DNA from: an uncultured Methanobrevibacter sp.
GTDB taxonomy: Archaea > Methanobacteriota > Methanobacteria > Methanobacteriales > Methanobacteriaceae
Assembly (NCBI RefSeq): GCF_947166415.1
Contig: NZ_CAMVEE010000004.1
Span: forward strand, 1 to 64,000
Direction: 5' to 3'
DNA: 64,000 nucleotides
Under the pieces are notes generated by a model. That model made no database searches. It was not told the DNA's origin and saw nothing but the letters and a program-made list of their open reading frames with translations. This document shows, piece after piece, positions 18,363-28,080 of this stretch (position 1 is its first letter; every line of letters begins with the position of its first letter). A program made the position numbers and the translations under genes.

Positions 18363-19223
18363 ATGAAAATTAAAATAGCTGTTCCTTCAAAGGGAAGAAT
18401 TAGTGAACCTTCAATAAACTTATTGGAAAAGGCAGGATTAGGATTAAAAGATAGAGAAAGCCGTAAATTAATTTCTAAAACTTTTAATAAAGATATTGAT
18501 GTTTTATTTGCAAGAGCATCAGATATTCCTGAATTTGTTCAAGATGGAATAGCTGATATTGGAATAACAGGAATAGACCTGATTGAAGAAAACGAAGCTG
18601 ACGTTGTCCAGCTGCTTGACTTGAAATTCGGAAAAACAAACCTGGTTTTAGCAGCTCCCGAAGATTCAAACATAAAATCAGTCGCAGACATTACCGACGA
18701 GATGACTGTCGCTACTGAATTTCCAACATTAACAAAAAAGTATCTGGCTGAAAACAATCTAAACCTTAAGGTCGTCAAATTGAGCGGATCCACTGAAGCA
18801 GCCCCATTTATAGGAGTTGCAGATTTGATTACAGATTTGACAAGTACCGGAACAACTCTAAAGATGAACCATTTGGAGATTGTTGATACTTTATTGAAAA
18901 GTTCAATTGTGCTTGTGGCAAACAATGAAAGCATGGAAAGCAAAAAAGAATTAATCGAATCCGTAAGCACAAGCATAAAGGGAGTATTGGAAGCTTCCCG
19001 TAAAAAGCTTTTGATGATGAACGTGAAGACAAAGGATCTGGACTGTGTAAAAGAAGTCATGCCATCAATGGGTGGACTGACAATATCAGATGTATTGTCT
19101 GAAGATGAAACCGTTGCGGCTCAGGCAGTGATTGATGAAGATGAAGTTTTTGAACTTATTAACAAATTAAGAATAGCAGGCGCAAAAGATATTCTGGTTG
19201 TGCCGATTGAAAGGATTATTTAA
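18363..19223 (+). CDS. hisG: ATP phosphoribosyltransferase, long form
   Basis: A 286-aa long-form HisG, catalysing the first step of histidine biosynthesis (ATP plus PRPP). The N-terminal IAVPSKGRISEP and the PRPP loop region DLTSTGTTLK at about 157-166 are typical. The final roughly 75 residues (from about 210) form the ACT-like regulatory domain that binds histidine, so HisZ is not required. It is followed at 25 nt by pyrB, so co-transcription is plausible. No other his genes are nearby. Confidence 0.95.
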   Translation: MKIKIAVPSKGRISEPSINLLEKAGLGLKDRESRKLISKTFNKDIDVLFARASDIPEFVQDGIADIGITGIDLIEENEADVVQLLDLKFGKTNLVLAAPEDSNIKSVADITDEMTVATEFPTLTKKYLAENNLNLKVVKLSGSTEAAPFIGVADLITDLTSTGTTLKMNHLEIVDTLLKSSIVLVANNESMESKKELIESVSTSIKGVLEASRKKLLMMNVKTKDLDCVKEVMPSMGGLTISDVLSEDETVAAQAVIDEDEVFELINKLRIAGAKDILVVPIERII

Positions 19224-19248
19224 TTTACTTGGCATCAAATAAAAAGGG

Positions 19249-20184
19249 TTGGTTAGAATTTTTAAACTAAAAAACATAATTTCAATAAAAGACTTTGAAA
19301 GGGAAGATGTGGACTACATTCTTGATGAAGCATCTAAGCTAGAAGATATCGCTAAATCAAAAGAAAATTCTGATGAATTGAAAGGAAAAATATTAGGATT
19401 GATGTTTTTTGAACCATCAACCAGGACCAGACTCTCTTTTGAAACAGCCATGAAAAGATTGGATGGAAACTGCATCGGTTTTGAAAGCAGCGGATCCAGT
19501 TCCGTTTCAAAAGGTGAAAGCATAGCCGATACCGCAAAAATGTTTGAAGGATACAGCGATGCACTGGTAATAAGACACGAACTTGAAGGAGTTTCAAAAT
19601 TCATATCAGATATCGTTGACGTTCCTGTAATCAATGCGGGTGATGGTGCCGGACAACACCCAACACAGACCTTGCTTGACTTATACACAATAAAAAAGGA
19701 AATCGGATCTATAGATAACCTGAAAATAGCTTTAATTGGAGATTTGAAATTTGGACGTACCGTCCATTCACTATCAAACGCATTATGTTTATATGATAAC
19801 GTTAAAATCTATCTCGTATCCCCTCCAGAGCTCAAGATGCCTCAGGAAGTACTTCACGACCTGGACAAGACAAATGTCGTCTACGAAGAAGTGAATAACA
19901 TAGAAAGTATTATTGATGACGTTGATGTGCTGTATGTAACCAGGATACAAAAAGAGCGCTTTGGAGATATTGACGACTATTTAAAAATAAAAGGAGCTTA
20001 TATTATAAATAAAAAAATGCTTGAAGGCAAAGATGTTATAGTAATGCATCCTTTACCTAGAATTGATGAAATTGACACTGACGTCGATGATACAAAATAC
20101 AATAAGTATTTCATTCAAGCGTTTAATGCAGTTCCAGTTAGAATGGCAATTTTAAAAACATTGATAAAAAACAACCCTAAATAG
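19249..20184 (+). CDS. pyrB: Aspartate carbamoyltransferase catalytic subunit
   Basis: A 311-aa PyrB catalysing carbamoyl phosphate plus aspartate to carbamoyl aspartate in pyrimidine synthesis. The carbamoyl-phosphate motif [12 protein letters not shown] is at about 54-65, [17 protein letters not shown] mid-protein and HPLPRIDEI near the C-terminus. pyrI is not adjacent. No ATG fits the N-terminus; a TTG at 19249 is used here and lacks a well-spaced ribosome-binding site, so the exact start is uncertain. It ends in an 8-nt convergent overlap with orc1/cdc6. Confidence 0.93.
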   Translation: MVRIFKLKNIISIKDFEREDVDYILDEASKLEDIAKSKENSDELKGKILGLMFFEPSTRTRLSFETAMKRLDGNCIGFESSGSSSVSKGESIADTAKMFEGYSDALVIRHELEGVSKFISDIVDVPVINAGDGAGQHPTQTLLDLYTIKKEIGSIDNLKIALIGDLKFGRTVHSLSNALCLYDNVKIYLVSPPELKMPQEVLHDLDKTNVVYEEVNNIESIIDDVDVLYVTRIQKERFGDIDDYLKIKGAYIINKKMLEGKDVIVMHPLPRIDEIDTDVDDTKYNKYFIQAFNAVPVRMAILKTLIKNNPK

Positions 20185-20199
20185 AGAAAAGGGTTGTTT
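20169..20199. terminator. Bidirectional terminator hairpin, pyrB/cdc6
   Basis: AAACAACCC (20169-20177) pairs with GGGTTGTTT (20191-20199), a 9-bp stem with a 13-nt loop over the overlapping 3' ends of two convergent genes. Confidence 0.55.
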
Positions 20200-21343
20200 C
20201 AAGCAATTCTTCATCACATTGGAGTTTGATTATATTTGTTCTTCCTTTTCCACGGCCACGTGAAATTGTGTTTGTAGAAATGATACCCAAAAGTTCAAGC
20301 TCATTTATAAAATCAAAAATCCTTCTGTAGGTAACTGCATCTTTTTTGGATATTGACTGATATTCTTCATATAGTTTTCCTGAAGTGATTTCCTCATTAT
20401 TTTTTGTTAAGTTCAAAATCGCTTCAAGAAGCCTTTGCTGTTGTAAAGGTAAAGTCTGGATAATTTCAGTCACTTTATTGAATTCTATTCTATCCTTCGC
20501 TTTTCTTACATGTTCGCCTGTAACCTTTTCAGAATCATCATCATAAGCCAATTCACCTGCATTCTTAAGTAAATCTAAGGCGTATCTAGCATCACCCTCT
20601 TCTTTTGCAGCCATGGCAGAACATAAAGGAATGACATCATCATCCAAAACATCATCATAAAATGCCAATTTAGCCCTTTCGGATAAAATATCTGATAATT
20701 GATCTGCACCATAAGGAGGGAATACAATTTCCTTATCGTTTAAACTGCTGGTCACTCTGGACTTGATCAGATTCTTGAAATCGAGATAGTTACTGATTGA
20801 AAGAACAGAGACATTGTCTGTTCTGGTCAATGTGTATAAGATACCGTCGCCATCCTTATCAAGCAGAATGTCGATTTCATCTAAAATGACAATCAATGTT
20901 ATTTTTCTACCGAAAACATCCCTTTTGCTTAGAATGTCTCTGAAGGTATTTACAATTTCACCTTTTGTCCAACCCCTATTTGGAACATCCCTTCCAAGCT
21001 GTTGGCATAATTGAGCAATGACCTGATATTCAGTAGTATAATCTGTACATCTAATATATTCAACTTCTACACGAACCTTCTTGTTTGAAGCAGCATCCTT
21101 AAGTTGTTCACTAGCAAATTTTGAAGCTGCAGTTTTTCCGGTTCCTGTCTTTCCATAAAGGGTAACATTTGAAGGTGTTACTTCATTTAATGCATCAACC
21201 CAAATTTTAGCGATATCAGTGATTTGTTCTTCCCTGTGAACTAATTTGTTAGGTAAATATCTGTGATCTAAAGGAATCTTATTTTTGAATATATTTTTAC
21301 TTGTGGTTGTTTCTGATTCTATTTTATCGAATATGTTTGACAT
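20177..21343 (-). CDS. cdc6: Orc1/Cdc6 replication initiator
   Basis: A 388-aa Orc1/Cdc6 family AAA+ ATPase. Walker A GKTGTGKT is at 64-71, Walker B LDEID at 154-158, a sensor-like region at about 175-190 and a C-terminal winged-helix domain from about residue 300. It binds ORB repeats at the origin and helps load MCM. It is transcribed away from the 650-bp repeat-rich spacer at 21344-21992, the usual arrangement for an archaeal initiator next to its origin. A GGTG ribosome-binding site precedes the ATG. Confidence 0.95.
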   Translation of the reverse strand: MSNIFDKIESETTTSKNIFKNKIPLDHRYLPNKLVHREEQITDIAKIWVDALNEVTPSNVTLYGKTGTGKTAASKFASEQLKDAASNKKVRVEVEYIRCTDYTTEYQVIAQLCQQLGRDVPNRGWTKGEIVNTFRDILSKRDVFGRKITLIVILDEIDILLDKDGDGILYTLTRTDNVSVLSISNYLDFKNLIKSRVTSSLNDKEIVFPPYGADQLSDILSERAKLAFYDDVLDDDVIPLCSAMAAKEEGDARYALDLLKNAGELAYDDDSEKVTGEHVRKAKDRIEFNKVTEIIQTLPLQQQRLLEAILNLTKNNEEITSGKLYEEYQSISKKDAVTYRRIFDFINELELLGIISTNTISRGRGKGRTNIIKLQCDEELLETTLFSI

Positions 21344-21654
21344 ATGAACACCGCAAAATTTTGTAATAAAATTAAGTAAAAATTAGAAAAAAACTGTAGT
21401 AGTATTTCCAGTGATACATTATTAATCACCATCATAAATAAAGGTTTTTATTACAAATTTGCAATAAAGTTAATAAAAATCGAAAATTTCGATTAGATTA
21501 ATTGAGCGATATTTCTTAAATTAGGATATAAACAGCCAATATTATTTAAAATAATTTATTAAAGAATTATTATGACTGGATTTGAAAACAAATTGGTATT
21601 TTGAAATATTGAATAAAAATATGAAATGGTACTATTTCAAATATAAAATAACAA

Positions 21655-21678
21655 TTTCAAGTGTAAAATCTATGAAAA
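21655..21678 (+). repeat. Extended ORB copy 1
   Basis: TTTCAAGTGTAAA followed by ATCTATGAAAA. It is identical to copy 2 at 23 of 24 positions, showing the repeat extends beyond the 13-bp core. Confidence 0.85.
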
Positions 21679-21754
21679 AACCTTGAAAATAAGGCGTATC
21701 TGAGCTTGAAATCATATGAAATGATGGAAAATTGAAAAGAGTGAGAGGGATGCA

Positions 21755-21769
21755 TTGCAAGTGTATACA
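21755..21769 (+). repeat. ORB variant
   Basis: TTGCAAGTGTATACA keeps the central CAAGTGTA of the ORB core in the same orientation as its neighbours. Confidence 0.6.
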
Positions 21770-21802
21770 ATTTTGTCCGCCAGGCAATTTTCAAGACATG
21801 TA

Positions 21803-21826
21803 TTTCAAGTGTAAAGTCTATGAAAA
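21803..21826 (+). repeat. Extended ORB copy 2
   Basis: TTTCAAGTGTAAA followed by GTCTATGAAAA. It lies at the left edge of the A+T-rich tract. Confidence 0.85.
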
Positions 21827-21908
21827 ATAGTCTATTGGATAAATAAATAATAAATAAATAATTAATTATCGTTTAAAATAAAAATAAAGAGCAAATTGAA
21901 AAGATAGA

Positions 21909-21923
21909 TTTCAAGTGTTTACA
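21909..21923 (+). repeat. ORB variant right of the A+T tract
   Basis: TTTCAAGTGTTTACA, followed by a GATGAAA that echoes the TATGAAA flank of the two extended copies. Confidence 0.65.
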
Positions 21924-21964
21924 GATGAAATGCACCTCTTCAATCTTAGAAGACCCTCGTAAGG

Positions 21965-21977
21965 GTTATACTTGAAA
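21965..21977 (-). repeat. Inverted ORB variant
   Basis: GTTATACTTGAAA faces the other repeats. It overlaps a small ACCCT-CGTA-AGGGT hairpin (21953-21966). Confidence 0.55.
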
Positions 21978-21992
21978 CAGACCTCTCCCTCT

Positions 21993-22475
21993 CTAAACAA
22001 ACATGCTGTTTTCATTGGAAGAATCGTCTTTTTTAGATATACTACCAAATTTTTTGTCAATTAACATTATGCAGTGTAGTTTAGCTTTAAAAACACGTTT
22101 TATTGTTCTAATTAATTCGTTTTTGGTTAATCCATCTTCATAGATTACATCAGTGAGGATGAATTGCTGTAATAGATCCTGATTGACATTCAAATCAAAA
22201 TCAACAAAATAACGATTAATTCCAAACTGCAAATCAAAAAGGAAGCTTCTTCTGTTTTCAGGTGTGGAAGAAACCATAAGTTCAATATGTTCCGGTGCTA
22301 CCTGAGTAGCGCATCCGACAATGATACAATCTTTTCCTTTTGGTTTTACTACATCCATAATGTTATCATTTGGGAATTCAATAACGTAATGAAATTCAGC
22401 ATTATCTTCAATTTTCTTATCTCTGAACATTCCTTCATCGACTAACCAATCTTTAACTTTTTCTTCGACAGTCAT
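21993..22475 (-). CDS. DUF2299-like protein
   Basis: A 160-aa soluble protein matching, as far as I recall, the archaeal DUF2299 family. It has a central hydrophobic core (EFHYVIEFPNDN, then DCIIVGCATQ), a helical region and a C-terminal basic helix (RVFKAKLHCIMLID), a layout reminiscent of type III secretion chaperone-like folds. No catalytic motif is visible. It lies at the edge of the origin and is transcribed toward it. The function is unknown, and family naming is moderately sure. Confidence 0.65.
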   Translation of the reverse strand: MTVEEKVKDWLVDEGMFRDKKIEDNAEFHYVIEFPNDNIMDVVKPKGKDCIIVGCATQVAPEHIELMVSSTPENRRSFLFDLQFGINRYFVDFDLNVNQDLLQQFILTDVIYEDGLTKNELIRTIKRVFKAKLHCIMLIDKKFGSISKKDDSSNENSMFV

Positions 22476-22537
22476 AATATCATCATTAAAAATTTTATAA
22501 TAAATTATATATTTTTTTATTATATATATTATAAACT

Positions 22538-23575
22538 ATGATTGAATATAATAAATTATTTAATGATATTATTTTTACACAAATAACAAACAACAATTCA
22601 TTAAATTTATTTTTATTTATTATATTATCATTATTGGTTTCAATCGTTATTGATATGGTATTTGGAGAGCTTCCGACAGCTGTTCATCCTGTTGTCATAA
22701 TGGGATCTATTATCGGCTTTTTCAAGAATGTTTTTATCAAAATAAAAAACAAGCTGTCCGGTTTGCTATTGATTATCTTCACTGCATCTGCAGTCAGCAT
22801 AATTGTCTATGTGTTCTACGCAATTGGAATGTTAAATGTCATATTACTGTTCATTATATTTTCTGTGTTATTGTCAAGTTCATTTTCGATAAATATGCTT
22901 CTACAGACAGCCATCGATGTTGAAAATGACTTGAAAACAAGTTTGGATAAGGCAAGGGAATCCGTATCATACCTGGTTAGCAGAAGCACTGATGAGCTGA
23001 CAGAGAGCTTTATCGTATCAGCAACAATAGAAAGTCTGACAGAAAACATCACTGATTCATATGTCGCTCCAATTTTTTACTATTTTATTTTTACTTTAAT
23101 TATAATGATTTATCCAGTCAATAATGCATTATACTTTTTATTGCTGATTCCATTGTTGTATAGACTGTCCAATACCATGGACGCAATGGTTGGATATGAA
23201 ACCGATGAATTGAAGGATATAGGTTTTTTCCCTGCCAAGATAGATGACATCCTGAATTACATTCCTGCAAGAATATCTGGTTTATATGTGGTACTGTCAG
23301 CATGTCTGCTTAAGTTGGATTGGAAAAACAGCTACAGAATAATGAAGAGAGATGCCAGAAACTGTCCAAGTCCTAATTCAGGATATACCATGGCATCAAC
23401 TGCAGGAGCACTGAATATCCAACTTATAAAAAAAGATACTTATATTCTTGGAGATGAAAATAAAACCATAGAAACCAATGACATAGAAAATGCTGTAAAG
23501 CTGTCAAAGTATACAATAATGCTGTTTACAGCCACAATTCTATTATTGTTAATTATATTTAAAGTGATATTATGA
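22538..23575 (+). CDS. cbiB: Adenosylcobinamide-phosphate synthase
   Basis: A 345-aa multi-pass membrane protein of the CbiB/CobD family, which attaches the aminopropanol (or its phosphate) side chain to adenosylcobyric acid. Diagnostic segments are IDMVFGELPTAVHPVVIMG near residue 40, FVSATIESL-type residues mid-protein, LSNTMDAMVGYETD and RDARNCPSPNSGYTMAS near residue 270. Its stop overlaps the cbiG start by 4 nt. Together with cbiH at 28.1 kb it shows local clustering of cobamide genes, used for corrinoid methyltransferases such as Mtr. Confidence 0.92.
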   Translation: MIEYNKLFNDIIFTQITNNNSLNLFLFIILSLLVSIVIDMVFGELPTAVHPVVIMGSIIGFFKNVFIKIKNKLSGLLLIIFTASAVSIIVYVFYAIGMLNVILLFIIFSVLLSSSFSINMLLQTAIDVENDLKTSLDKARESVSYLVSRSTDELTESFIVSATIESLTENITDSYVAPIFYYFIFTLIIMIYPVNNALYFLLLIPLLYRLSNTMDAMVGYETDELKDIGFFPAKIDDILNYIPARISGLYVVLSACLLKLDWKNSYRIMKRDARNCPSPNSGYTMASTAGALNIQLIKKDTYILGDENKTIETNDIENAVKLSKYTIMLFTATILLLLIIFKVIL

Positions 23576-24585
23576 AAATAGCTATCATTTCAGTTTCAGA
23601 TCAGGGTTACGAATTATCCTTGAAATTAAAGGAAAAATTAGATCAGGATTCTACAATAATCAAGAATGATTTGTTTCATAAAAATGTCAAGAAAATTTTT
23701 CCGATTTTGTTTTATGAATATGATGCAATAATAGCAATAATGGCTTCAGGAATATTAATCAGGTCCATTGCTCCACTTGTCGAATCAAAAACATCAGATC
23801 CTGCCGTTTTAAACATTGATGATAACGGCAATTTTGTAATATCCACATTATCCGGACATTTGGGCGGCGCCAATAGCTTAACTCAGAAAGTTGCTGAGCT
23901 GATTGATGCAACACCTGTAATCACAACTTCAACAGATGTGAATAAAAAATTGGGAATAGATGTTATTGCAAGGAACCTTTATTTTGAAATTGACAATACA
24001 AATGAAATATTGTATTTCAATAAGGCTGTTCTTGATGGAAAGGAAATATCATTCACAGTCAATCCAAACGCTAATTTTGACTACTTGTATGATTATCTAA
24101 ATGAAAATGCTCTTAAAATTAACATCTCAATATCATATTCATCAAAAATAAGCCCAGATGAAATATTTGCCGAAGTTGATGGACATGAAATAACCTTAAA
24201 GAAGCGCAAACTTGTGGTAGGAATCGGATGTAGACGCGGAAAGGAATGTGTAAAAATTCATGATGGTATAAACAAGTCATTTGATGATTTGAACTTGCCT
24301 TTGTCAAGAATAGACATGTTTTCATCTGCAGAAATTAAAAAGGATGAAATTGGATTGCTTGAAATTTCAGATAAAATGGGCATACCAATCAATTTTGTTG
24401 ATTTGGAAAGAATGAAAATGTTTGAATCAAAAGACATTCAGAAATCCGAATTCGTAAAATCAAAATTTGGAATTTATGGCGTCTGTGAACCTTCAGCATT
24501 GATAACTGCAGGATTTGATTCTAAGCTGATATATAAAAAGACATCATACAATGGCGTTACGATAGCTGTCGCTATTTCAAAATAA
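23572..24585 (+). CDS. cbiG: Cobalt-precorrin-5A hydrolase
   Basis: A 337-aa CbiG. The N-terminal domain contains IIAIMASGILIRSIAPLV, the central part STLSGHLGGANSL, and the C-terminal domain VVGIGCRRGKEC and YGVCEPSALI. The enzyme opens the delta-lactone of cobalt-precorrin-5A and releases acetaldehyde in the anaerobic cobalamin pathway. It is translationally coupled to cbiB (ATGA overlap). Full length for the two-domain form. Confidence 0.93.
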   Translation: MKIAIISVSDQGYELSLKLKEKLDQDSTIIKNDLFHKNVKKIFPILFYEYDAIIAIMASGILIRSIAPLVESKTSDPAVLNIDDNGNFVISTLSGHLGGANSLTQKVAELIDATPVITTSTDVNKKLGIDVIARNLYFEIDNTNEILYFNKAVLDGKEISFTVNPNANFDYLYDYLNENALKINISISYSSKISPDEIFAEVDGHEITLKKRKLVVGIGCRRGKECVKIHDGINKSFDDLNLPLSRIDMFSSAEIKKDEIGLLEISDKMGIPINFVDLERMKMFESKDIQKSEFVKSKFGIYGVCEPSALITAGFDSKLIYKKTSYNGVTIAVAISK

Positions 24586-24602
24586 TATAAATAAAAAAAA
24601 GT

Positions 24603-24625
24603 AAAATTAGATAGATTCTAATTTT
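24603..24625. terminator. Bidirectional hairpin, cbiG/UPF0147
   Basis: AAAATTAGA and TCTAATTTT form a 9-bp stem with a 5-nt loop between two convergent genes, ending in T-runs on both strands. Confidence 0.5.
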
Positions 24626-24855
24626 GATAAAACTTCCCAAATTAAAGTTCTTGCATGAACTGGGATATTTGGATCATTACTGATTTCATCTAATTTAGTG
24701 AGAACAGTACTAATTCTCACGGATAAATCTTGTTCCTCATCTTTTAAAAGGTCATTAGATTGACTTGCAGCTTCTCTAATGTTACGAGGCACAGTATTAT
24801 TATCCATAATGTATTCAAGTATTTCTGATACTTCGTTAATAGTTTGATTACTCAT
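24607..24855 (-). CDS. UPF0147 family protein
   Basis: An 82-aa all-helical acidic protein matching the archaeal UPF0147 family, with the conserved PRNIREAA and SNDPNIPVHARTLIW segments. A strong GGGAGGGG ribosome-binding site precedes the ATG. The function is unknown; its size and helical repeats suggest a protein-interaction role. Confidence 0.88.
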   Translation of the reverse strand: MSNQTINEVSEILEYIMDNNTVPRNIREAASQSNDLLKDEEQDLSVRISTVLTKLDEISNDPNIPVHARTLIWEVLSKLESI

Positions 24856-25002
24856 AATTAACCCCTCCCAAAATGATTTTAAAATAAGTAATAATTATAT
24901 TATATTCTATATATCTAAAAGTTTATTTAAATAGTTTTTGGTAAATCGAATTAATTTTTTATATAGTAAGGTTTATATTTTATAAAATAATGAAATTATA
25001 TC

Positions 25003-25167
25003 ATGTCAGATGTAAGCAAAACTACTATAAATTTACCTGTAGACTTAAAAAAAGAATTAAAGAAAATGGCTATTGATGAAGAAACTTCTCTATCAGGATT
25101 AATCATTAAAATGATAGAAGAAGGTTACGAAAAAAGAACTCAAACCAAATTTAGCTCAGAAGATTAA
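25003..25167 (+). CDS. Ribbon-helix-helix DNA-binding protein
   Basis: A 54-aa protein, too small for many gene callers. It has the RHH pattern: a short beta strand (KTTINLPVDL) followed by helix A (KKELKKMAIDEE) and helix B (SLSGLIIKMIEEGYEK). Such proteins dimerise and bind operators, often as regulators or antitoxins. It stops 2 nt before the end of the convergent aldolase gene. No toxin-like partner is next to it. Upstream is an A+T-rich promoter region (TTTATATTTTATAAAA near 24972). Confidence 0.8.
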   Translation: MSDVSKTTINLPVDLKKELKKMAIDEETSLSGLIIKMIEEGYEKRTQTKFSSED

Positions 25168-25169
25168 TT

Positions 25170-25751
25170 TCAATCTTCAGCTGAATTTAACATATATGTA
25201 ATGAACTGTGTTTTTGCACTTTCTTCAACAAATATTGCTAACAGTTCAGCTTCTTTTAAACTATCGGCAACGCAAACAACACCATGCTTTTTGAGGATTA
25301 ATACATCTTCATTTCCAAGGCCTTCACTAGCACTTTTAGCAAGTTCATCACTGCCAGGTTTTTCATATTCGATTTCAGCCATATATTCTGATTTTATTGC
25401 TCCAAATCCTTCCAGTCTTCTGATTCTCTTTGTTGAATGAGCAAATCCTGTAGCATAAGGTGAATGGGTATGGACTATTCCGTTAACGTCCGGTCTTTTT
25501 TTATAGATTTCAATATGCATATTCACTTCGGAAGATGGGACTCCTCTTGTTAGGACATTGCCGGTCATGTCAACCAACACGATATCCTCTTCATGTAAAT
25601 TGGACAATGATTTCAATGTAGGAGTAATGGCGATGATATCTCCATTTTCACCTTTAAATCTTGCGCTAATGTTTCCAGATTTTCCGGAAACAAGTCCTTT
25701 GTCATAAATTTCATTAGAAATGCCAATAATTTCAGCTATATTTTTTTTCAT
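25170..25751 (-). CDS. fucA: Class II aldolase, L-fuculose-1-phosphate aldolase-like
   Basis: A 193-aa class II aldolase/adducin family enzyme. It has SGKSGNISARF at about 20-30, the catalytic Glu in SSEVNMH, metal-binding HTHSPYATGFA and a third His in KKHGVV. The methanogen homologue cleaves fuculose 1-phosphate and has been proposed to supply lactaldehyde for coenzyme F420 side-chain precursors. Which role it plays here is open. It starts 9 nt after polB and so is probably in the same operon. Confidence 0.87.
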   Translation of the reverse strand: MKKNIAEIIGISNEIYDKGLVSGKSGNISARFKGENGDIIAITPTLKSLSNLHEEDIVLVDMTGNVLTRGVPSSEVNMHIEIYKKRPDVNGIVHTHSPYATGFAHSTKRIRRLEGFGAIKSEYMAEIEYEKPGSDELAKSASEGLGNEDVLILKKHGVVCVADSLKEAELLAIFVEESAKTQFITYMLNSAED

Positions 25752-25760
25752 TATATACCT

Positions 25761-27434
25761 CTAAATAAATTTGAAGTGTTTGTATTTTCCCTTATGAAGA
25801 ACAGGAACTTCAGCAGGAGTCGGTTCAATATTGTAAATTTTCTGGAACTCTGTCTGAGTCTGGAAAGTACCTGAGTTAATCAAGTGGATTCCCTTATATC
25901 TTCTGTATGTGTTAATGTGGACGTGCCCGGTATGGAAAACATCCGGCACTTCATCAATGACTAAATAATCTTCAAGTTCTGAAGCTAATGGGGTTCTTTC
26001 ACCATAAATAGGTGCTAAATGTCTTTTTTTAAGCAATTCTTCCATTAATATATCGTTTCTTTCGTGAGAGAAATCCTTGACGGCCATTACCAGATCATCA
26101 AAACTACGTCCGTGGTAGATGAGAACATTGATTCCATCAAGTGAGACCAAACCCGGATTTGAGATGAATTCAACATTATCCAATTCATACAATGATTTTG
26201 CATATTCTTCAGGCACTGCTGGCTGCGGTTCAGCAACTCTTGATGCGTCGTGGTTTCCGGGAGCGATAATGATTTTGATGTCGCTTCTTATGTTTCCTAA
26301 AAACTTAGCAGCTTCGTTATATTGTTCTGTAATGTCTTTGATTGCAAGTTCCTTTTCTTGGTTAGGATAAACGCCTATTCCATCTACGATATCTCCTCCA
26401 ATGATGAGATATTTGACATCTTCAGCTACTCTTCTTTGTTCTTCAGTTCCGAATTCACAGTTTATCCAACTTATAAATCGTGAGAAAGCGTCTTCCAGGA
26501 ATGTCAAGCTTCCTATGTGCACATCTGATAGGAATACAATTCCAAAGTCCATTTCCTTTTCCGGAACGCTTAACACATCCGGATGGATGATGTCCTGGCC
26601 AAATGCAAATCCTCTATCGTTACTTTTGTTTGCAATGACACCCACAACCTCATCTCTAACTAGCCTTTCAGCCTTTTTGAACAGTTCCTCATTTTTTTGT
26701 GAGAACAAGATGGAAATGTTTCCGGTATCATCTTCAAATTCGACAATCTTATGGCCGTTTTTGCTGGACCTGATTTCCCTAACCATCAAGATCATGCTTA
26801 GGTTGTCCTGCATATCATCAATATCTGCAACTTTTATAGTGGTTCTGAGCTCTGGCCTTTTGGATAGGATATTATGTAATTTTTCATATCTGCTCTGGAA
26901 ATAGGAAATTAAGTTTTCAAGCTCGCCACTAGTATATGACTTTTTGCTTGTATCCTGAATAATTTTAAAGTCATATTCAACATTTGATTTTTCCAGATTT
27001 CTTTTGAATTGAATTTTTTCATCTTTAACGGTTTGTGAAGCTTCTAAAATTGTTTCGTTGATGTGCTTTTCCTTTTCATCAGTTTCCTTCTTTAAGCTAT
27101 CAATAGAAGCAGTTTCATTTTTAGGTGGTGTTTGGATTTCAGGCTTTTCTTCACCAGGTTTTTTTTCATCAGGTGATTCTGCTTTTTTCTCATCAGTTTT
27201 GATGAATGGGATTTCTTTAGGTTCTTCTTTTGTTTTTATTCCCATAATTTCATCAATGGTTTTTCCACTAACAGAGACTAAATCCTTTGATGAGAAGTTA
27301 TCACCTTTTAATTTAACTATTAATGAAGATGCAAAATCTACAGGATTTTCTGCATTAATGACTTTATTATATGCTTCAGGTGATAGGTTAATTCCTTTTT
27401 TTGCAAATTTTAATAGAATTTTGTTAGTTGACAT
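25761..27434 (-). CDS. polB: DNA polymerase II (PolD) small subunit DP1
   Basis: A 557-aa DP1 subunit of the euryarchaeal D-family polymerase, carrying the 3'-5' exonuclease. The N-terminal helical domain (1-60) is followed by a low-complexity charged linker (about 70-150), an OB-fold (about 205-285) and an Mre11-like phosphodiesterase domain. The latter has intact motifs DVHIGS, GGDIVDG, GNHDAS, YHGRS and HTGHVH. The large subunit DP2 is elsewhere. It is followed closely by the aldolase gene and diverges from the cbiH operon. Confidence 0.96.
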   Translation of the reverse strand: MSTNKILLKFAKKGINLSPEAYNKVINAENPVDFASSLIVKLKGDNFSSKDLVSVSGKTIDEIMGIKTKEEPKEIPFIKTDEKKAESPDEKKPGEEKPEIQTPPKNETASIDSLKKETDEKEKHINETILEASQTVKDEKIQFKRNLEKSNVEYDFKIIQDTSKKSYTSGELENLISYFQSRYEKLHNILSKRPELRTTIKVADIDDMQDNLSMILMVREIRSSKNGHKIVEFEDDTGNISILFSQKNEELFKKAERLVRDEVVGVIANKSNDRGFAFGQDIIHPDVLSVPEKEMDFGIVFLSDVHIGSLTFLEDAFSRFISWINCEFGTEEQRRVAEDVKYLIIGGDIVDGIGVYPNQEKELAIKDITEQYNEAAKFLGNIRSDIKIIIAPGNHDASRVAEPQPAVPEEYAKSLYELDNVEFISNPGLVSLDGINVLIYHGRSFDDLVMAVKDFSHERNDILMEELLKKRHLAPIYGERTPLASELEDYLVIDEVPDVFHTGHVHINTYRRYKGIHLINSGTFQTQTEFQKIYNIEPTPAEVPVLHKGKYKHFKFI

Positions 27435-27575
27435 TATTTAGAATTTTAATTTTCTATATTAATAAACTTTGAGAATTTTAATTTCGAATATTGGTTTTTA
27501 TTAGTTATATTTATTATATATTAAAAATAGAATTTAAAGTATTATATTATAATAATTTTTCATGATTGTGATAAC

Positions 27576-28073
27576 ATGGCAAGCAAGGTACTTAGAATTA
27601 TTTTAATAATTGTATTGTTTATTATATTCTTTGAAATTGGCCTTATCAGTTCATACACTATCGTAACAGCTGAAGCGCCTAACGTTCATAATATAGTGGA
27701 CATGCAAATATCAAAAGTTACTGGAATTTTTAGTCCTGAAAATGTTAATGAAGTTTTGATTAAAGATCCGACTCCAGTTAATATCTCAAACAAGAAGGAT
27801 GTTGCACTTAAGATGCAGACACTGTCTAAAGTTGATGGGATTAACGTTGATTCAATGAATGTGACTACATATGAGGATAAAGACAATAAAAATTTTACAG
27901 TTACAATTGAAGCATTGGGTTATGATTCTCCGAAATCAACTTCAGGCCAAATTGTAATTAGCCAAACCCCTTCATATAAGATTATTGCAAAAGGAGTTGC
28001 TAGTTATAAGGATACAGGACTGATGGTAGACGACGATAAGTTGGTTATAAATTCTGTTTTAAAATTGTATTAG
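27576..28073 (+). CDS. Exported or membrane-anchored protein of unknown function
   Basis: A 165-aa protein with an N-terminal hydrophobic segment (residues 5-30) and a hydrophilic remainder predicted outside the cell. The rest has beta-rich spacing with no Cys and no catalytic motif I recognise. It lies 7 nt upstream of cbiH, with the cbiH ribosome-binding site overlapping its stop, so it is the first gene of a cbiH/TrkA-C/MgtE-like run. Membrane location is clear; function is unknown. Confidence 0.7.
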   Translation: MASKVLRIILIIVLFIIFFEIGLISSYTIVTAEAPNVHNIVDMQISKVTGIFSPENVNEVLIKDPTPVNISNKKDVALKMQTLSKVDGINVDSMNVTTYEDKDNKNFTVTIEALGYDSPKSTSGQIVISQTPSYKIIAKGVASYKDTGLMVDDDKLVINSVLKLY

Positions 28074-28080
28074 TGATAAA

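Larger units (their letters stand above)
21344..21992. other. Chromosomal replication origin (oriC)
   Basis: A 649-bp gene-free region directly upstream of orc1/cdc6. It holds ORB-like repeats matching the Methanothermobacter core TTTACACTTGAAA: exact copies at 21655-21667 and 21803-21815; variants at 21755-21769 and 21909-21923 in the same orientation; and an inverted variant at 21965-21977. Weaker relatives are near 21405 and 21635. A nearly pure A+T tract (about 21833-21900) lies between the inner repeats and is a good unwinding element. The arrangement and the adjacent initiator make origin function very likely. Confidence 0.9.

Noticed and set aside
18539-19060. 173-codon frame opposite hisG
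   Set aside because: A shadow of the conserved hisG coding region with no start signal.
21953-21966. ACCCT-CGTA-AGGGT hairpin in the origin considered as a small RNA
   Set aside because: It is only 14 bp long and near the 3' end of the DUF2299-like gene, so a terminator element is a simpler reading.
25003-25167. RHH protein considered as antitoxin of a toxin-antitoxin pair
   Set aside because: The adjacent genes are a UPF0147 protein and a class II aldolase; no toxin-like partner is present.
26401-26904. 167-codon frame opposite the DP1 gene
   Set aside because: Antisense to intact phosphodiesterase motifs, with no recognisable protein features.
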